Assembly (NCBI GenBank): GCA_026983895.1
Contig: JALSTF010000233.1
Location: forward strand, 1 to 7,708
DNA length: 7,708 nucleotides
Origin: Sulfurovum sp.
GTDB taxonomy: Bacteria; Campylobacterota; Campylobacteria; Campylobacterales; Sulfurovaceae
Direction of reading: 5' to 3'
The notes beneath the pieces are model-generated. The model did no database searches, was not told the origin of the DNA, and worked only from the letters and a program-made list of their open reading frames with translations. Position 1 is the stretch's first letter; each line of letters opens with the position of its first letter. Made by a program: the position numbers and the translations under genes. Below, in pieces: positions 6,118 through 7,708 of this stretch.

Positions 6118-6127
6118 ACTTTACCCC

Positions 6128-6589
6128 TTACGCTTTGATTCTGGTAAGTGCTTGAATCGTTGCTCTTACCAGGTTATTTGGGTTGTTAGAACCGATGGAT
6201 TTGCTGAGAACATCCTGGATCCCTGCAAGTTCGAGTACTGGTCTCGCAGCACCCCCGGCAATAACACCTGTACCTTCACTCGCTGGTCTGAGCACGATTC
6301 TACTTGCGTTGAATTTGTGCTCTATGTCATGAGCGATGGTTGTTCCTTTGATATTGACCTTCACAAGATTCTTGTGAGCATCATCAACCGCTTTTTTGAT
6401 CGCATCAGGTACTTCTTTGGCTTTACCAAATCCATATCCTACTGTACCTTTCTTGTCACCGATAACGACAAGTGCAGTAAATCTAAATCTTCTACCACCC
6501 TTGACAACTTTGGTAACACGACCGATATTTACGATCACTTCTTCGAATTCTTTTTCAATTTCTTCGTTATGATTGTTATTTTGCATCAT
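6128..6589 (-). CDS. rpsE: 30S ribosomal protein uS5 (S5)
   Basis: uS5, 153 residues as drawn (E. coli 167), contributes to decoding accuracy and the mRNA entry channel. The N-terminal double-stranded-RNA-binding-like domain spans about residues 15-78, with GRVTKVVKGGRRFRF near 23-37 and GYGFGKAKEVPDAIKKA near 51-67. The C-terminal domain has RPASEGTGVIAGG at about 101-113 and SIGSNNPNNLVRATI near 131-145. Two ATGs lie side by side at 6589 and 6586. The Shine-Dalgarno AAGGA is only 3 bases from the first and 6 from the second, so the second (152 residues) may be the true start. The Asn-rich, acidic head (residues 3-18) is variable in the family. The next gene is rplO; no rpmD lies between them. 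Confidence 0.98.
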   Translation of the reverse strand: MMQNNNHNEEIEKEFEEVIVNIGRVTKVVKGGRRFRFTALVVIGDKKGTVGYGFGKAKEVPDAIKKAVDDAHKNLVKVNIKGTTIAHDIEHKFNASRIVLRPASEGTGVIAGGAARPVLELAGIQDVLSKSIGSNNPNNLVRATIQALTRIKA

Positions 6590-6595
6590 GCTTCC

Positions 6596-6952
6596 TTAAA
6601 ACTTGATTCCGGCTTCTCTAAGCGCATCAGCGAATGAAGCGACAACACCGTGGTAAAGATAACCATTTCTGTCAAAAACAACATTCTCGATGTTTTTAGA
6701 AGCAAGATTTTTAGCTATCTCTTCAGCCACTTTCTTTACATCTTCTCTGTTCGCTTTGAGACCGAGTTTTCTACCGTCAGCAGCTGCCAGTGTAATACTC
6801 GCATTATCATCAATAGCCTGTGCATAGAAGTGCTTGTTAGACTTATATACAGTCAGTCTTGGAAGTTCTGCTGTTCCAAATACCTTACCTCTAACTCTGG
6901 CTTTTCTCTGAGCGCGAAGTTTATTTTTTCTTTTTTGAATACTTTTTAACAT
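6596..6952 (-). CDS. rplR: 50S ribosomal protein uL18 (L18)
   Basis: uL18, 118 residues (family about 117-120), binds 5S rRNA together with uL5 and bL25 and joins it to the central protuberance of the 50S subunit. The N-terminus is very basic (about 12 Arg/Lys in the first 23 residues). The core has PRLTVYKSNKHFYAQAIDD near 31-49 and the family's C-terminal pattern FDRNGYLYHG then ASFADALREAGIKF running to the end. A textbook AAGGAG lies 7 bases before the ATG. It sits between rplF (11 bp) and rpsE (6 bp), the normal spc order. Confidence 0.98.
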   Translation of the reverse strand: MLKSIQKRKNKLRAQRKARVRGKVFGTAELPRLTVYKSNKHFYAQAIDDNASITLAAADGRKLGLKANREDVKKVAEEIAKNLASKNIENVVFDRNGYLYHGVVASFADALREAGIKF

Positions 6953-6963
6953 CTATCCGCTCC

Positions 6964-7500
6964 TTACTTACCCGCTGCTTTACCAGCTTTTCTGATGATC
7001 ACTTCATCTGTGTACTTCACACCTTTACCTTTATAAGGCTCTGGTGGTCTGAATGCTCTGATCTCTGCTGCAGCTTGACCGACAGCTTGCTTGTCTGCAC
7101 CGCTGATAGTGATGATGTTCTTATCCACCTTGATTTCAAGCCCTTCGGGGATCTCAAAATTGACCGGGTGGGAGAAACCAAGTTGCAGGACAAGTGTTTT
7201 GCCTTCAACTGCCGCTCTGTAACCGACACCGTTGATCTCCAAAGACTTCGTATAGCCTTTATCAAGTCCTACAACGATATTGTTAAAGAGTGCTCTGTAT
7301 GTTCCCCAGAATGCTGCATCCTGCTTTTCATCTCCAACTCTTGTAAAACTCACTTCAGAACCATCAATATTGATACCTACTCTTCCGTGTGTTTCAAGTC
7401 TTTTTTCAAGATTGCCTTTTTTAGCCACGAGAGTCGTACCGTCCAATGATATTTCAATACCATTTGGAACCGTTACTGGTCTTTTTCCTATTCTTGACAT
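6964..7500 (-). CDS. rplF: 50S ribosomal protein uL6 (L6)
   Basis: uL6, 178 residues (family about 177-180), binds 23S rRNA near the factor-binding site at the base of the L7/L12 stalk. It opens with MSRIGKRPV, the standard uL6 N-terminus, which fixes the start. It has the two tandem alpha/beta repeats of the family, roughly residues 10-82 and 83-165. The second carries the conserved GYRA motif near 93-96 and the C-terminal signature RPPEPYKGKGVKY at about 151-163. A strong Shine-Dalgarno AAGGAG sits 5 bases before the ATG, in the short gap after rpsH. rplR follows 11 bp downstream. Nothing is unusual. Confidence 0.99.
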   Translation of the reverse strand: MSRIGKRPVTVPNGIEISLDGTTLVAKKGNLEKRLETHGRVGINIDGSEVSFTRVGDEKQDAAFWGTYRALFNNIVVGLDKGYTKSLEINGVGYRAAVEGKTLVLQLGFSHPVNFEIPEGLEIKVDKNIITISGADKQAVGQAAAEIRAFRPPEPYKGKGVKYTDEVIIRKAGKAAGK

Positions 7501-7509
7501 CTTGTCTCC

Positions 7510-7708
7510 TTACCAAATACTACAGATTACTTCGCCGCCGATACCGCGCTTGTACGCTTCATCGTTCGCGAGTACACCCTGGCTTGTCGAAACAACCAGC
7601 GTACCGTAACCATTCTTGAATGTTCTGATCTCGTCCTTGCCCTGGTGAACACGGCGTCCCGGCTTGGAGATCTTCTTTATCTCGTTGATGACGCTTTTTT
7701 CATTGTCG
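7510..7708 (-). CDS. rpsH: 30S ribosomal protein uS8 (S8), C-terminal part, cut by window edge
   Basis: The C-terminal 65 codons plus stop of uS8, a primary 16S rRNA-binding protein of the small-subunit platform. Reading the minus strand from base 7707 gives an uninterrupted frame containing the family's signature C-terminal block: STSQGVLAND, then EAYKRGIGGE, then the end VICSIW and TAA. The usual family length is about 130 residues, so roughly the first half lies beyond the right edge; it is incomplete because of the window, not broken. It ends 9 bp before rplF, as in a normal spc operon. In E. coli S8 also represses its own operon by binding mRNA near rplE, a site that would lie outside this window. 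Confidence 0.97.
   Translation of the reverse strand, partial: DNEKSVINEIKKISKPGRRVHQGKDEIRTFKNGYGTLVVSTSQGVLANDEAYKRGIGGEVICSIW

Noticed and set aside
6152..6637. 161-codon plus-strand open frame opposite rpsE and rplR
   Set aside because: A Cys/Ser/Phe-rich shadow of conserved genes; no independent evidence of coding.

Overview
The window is a slice of a bacterial ribosomal-protein supercluster (the spc operon running into the alpha operon). Every gene is on the minus strand, so transcription runs from the high-coordinate end to the low-coordinate end. In transcription order: rpsH (3' part only), rplF, rplR, rpsE, rplO, secY, map, infA, a 251-bp gap, rpmJ, rpsM, rpsK, rpsD, rpoA, rplQ. A likely rho-independent terminator follows rplQ. 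All protein calls rest on recognisable, full-length, conserved families. No reading frame is broken.

The organism is most likely a Campylobacterota (epsilonproteobacterial) species. The RpoA sequence is of the Campylobacter/Helicobacter type, rpmD (uL30) is missing between rpsE and rplO, adk is missing between secY and map, and the order secY-map-infA-rpmJ-rpsM fits that group. The moderate GC content and protein style suggest a Sulfurovum/Sulfurimonas-like marine lineage rather than the AT-rich pathogens. The genus is inferred, not shown.

Layout. 7708-3697: tightly packed spc genes with gaps of 1 to 11 bp, ending in secY and map, which share one base. 3672-3454: infA. 3453-3203: the only large internal gap. 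Next to the infA stop it carries a 72-bp pair of inverted REP-like palindromes (a REPIN-like element). Further on are a consensus -10 box and an approximately 130-nt leader with several complementary segments ahead of rpmJ. 3202-309: the alpha operon, beginning with rpmJ. 308-1: no gene. It holds the terminator, an AT-rich stretch with phased A-tracts, and a perfect consensus sigma70 promoter (TTGACA, 17 bp, TATAAT) that fires out of the window at coordinate 1.

Together the genes supply proteins of both ribosomal subunits, the RNA polymerase alpha subunit, initiation factor IF-1, the SecY translocation channel and the N-terminal methionine-removing enzyme, so the module couples transcription, translation and protein export. 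The genes themselves are ordinary. The items worth a second look are non-coding: the REPIN-like element inside an essential operon, the rpmJ leader with its own promoter and a possible pseudoknot, and the strong outgoing promoter at the left edge.
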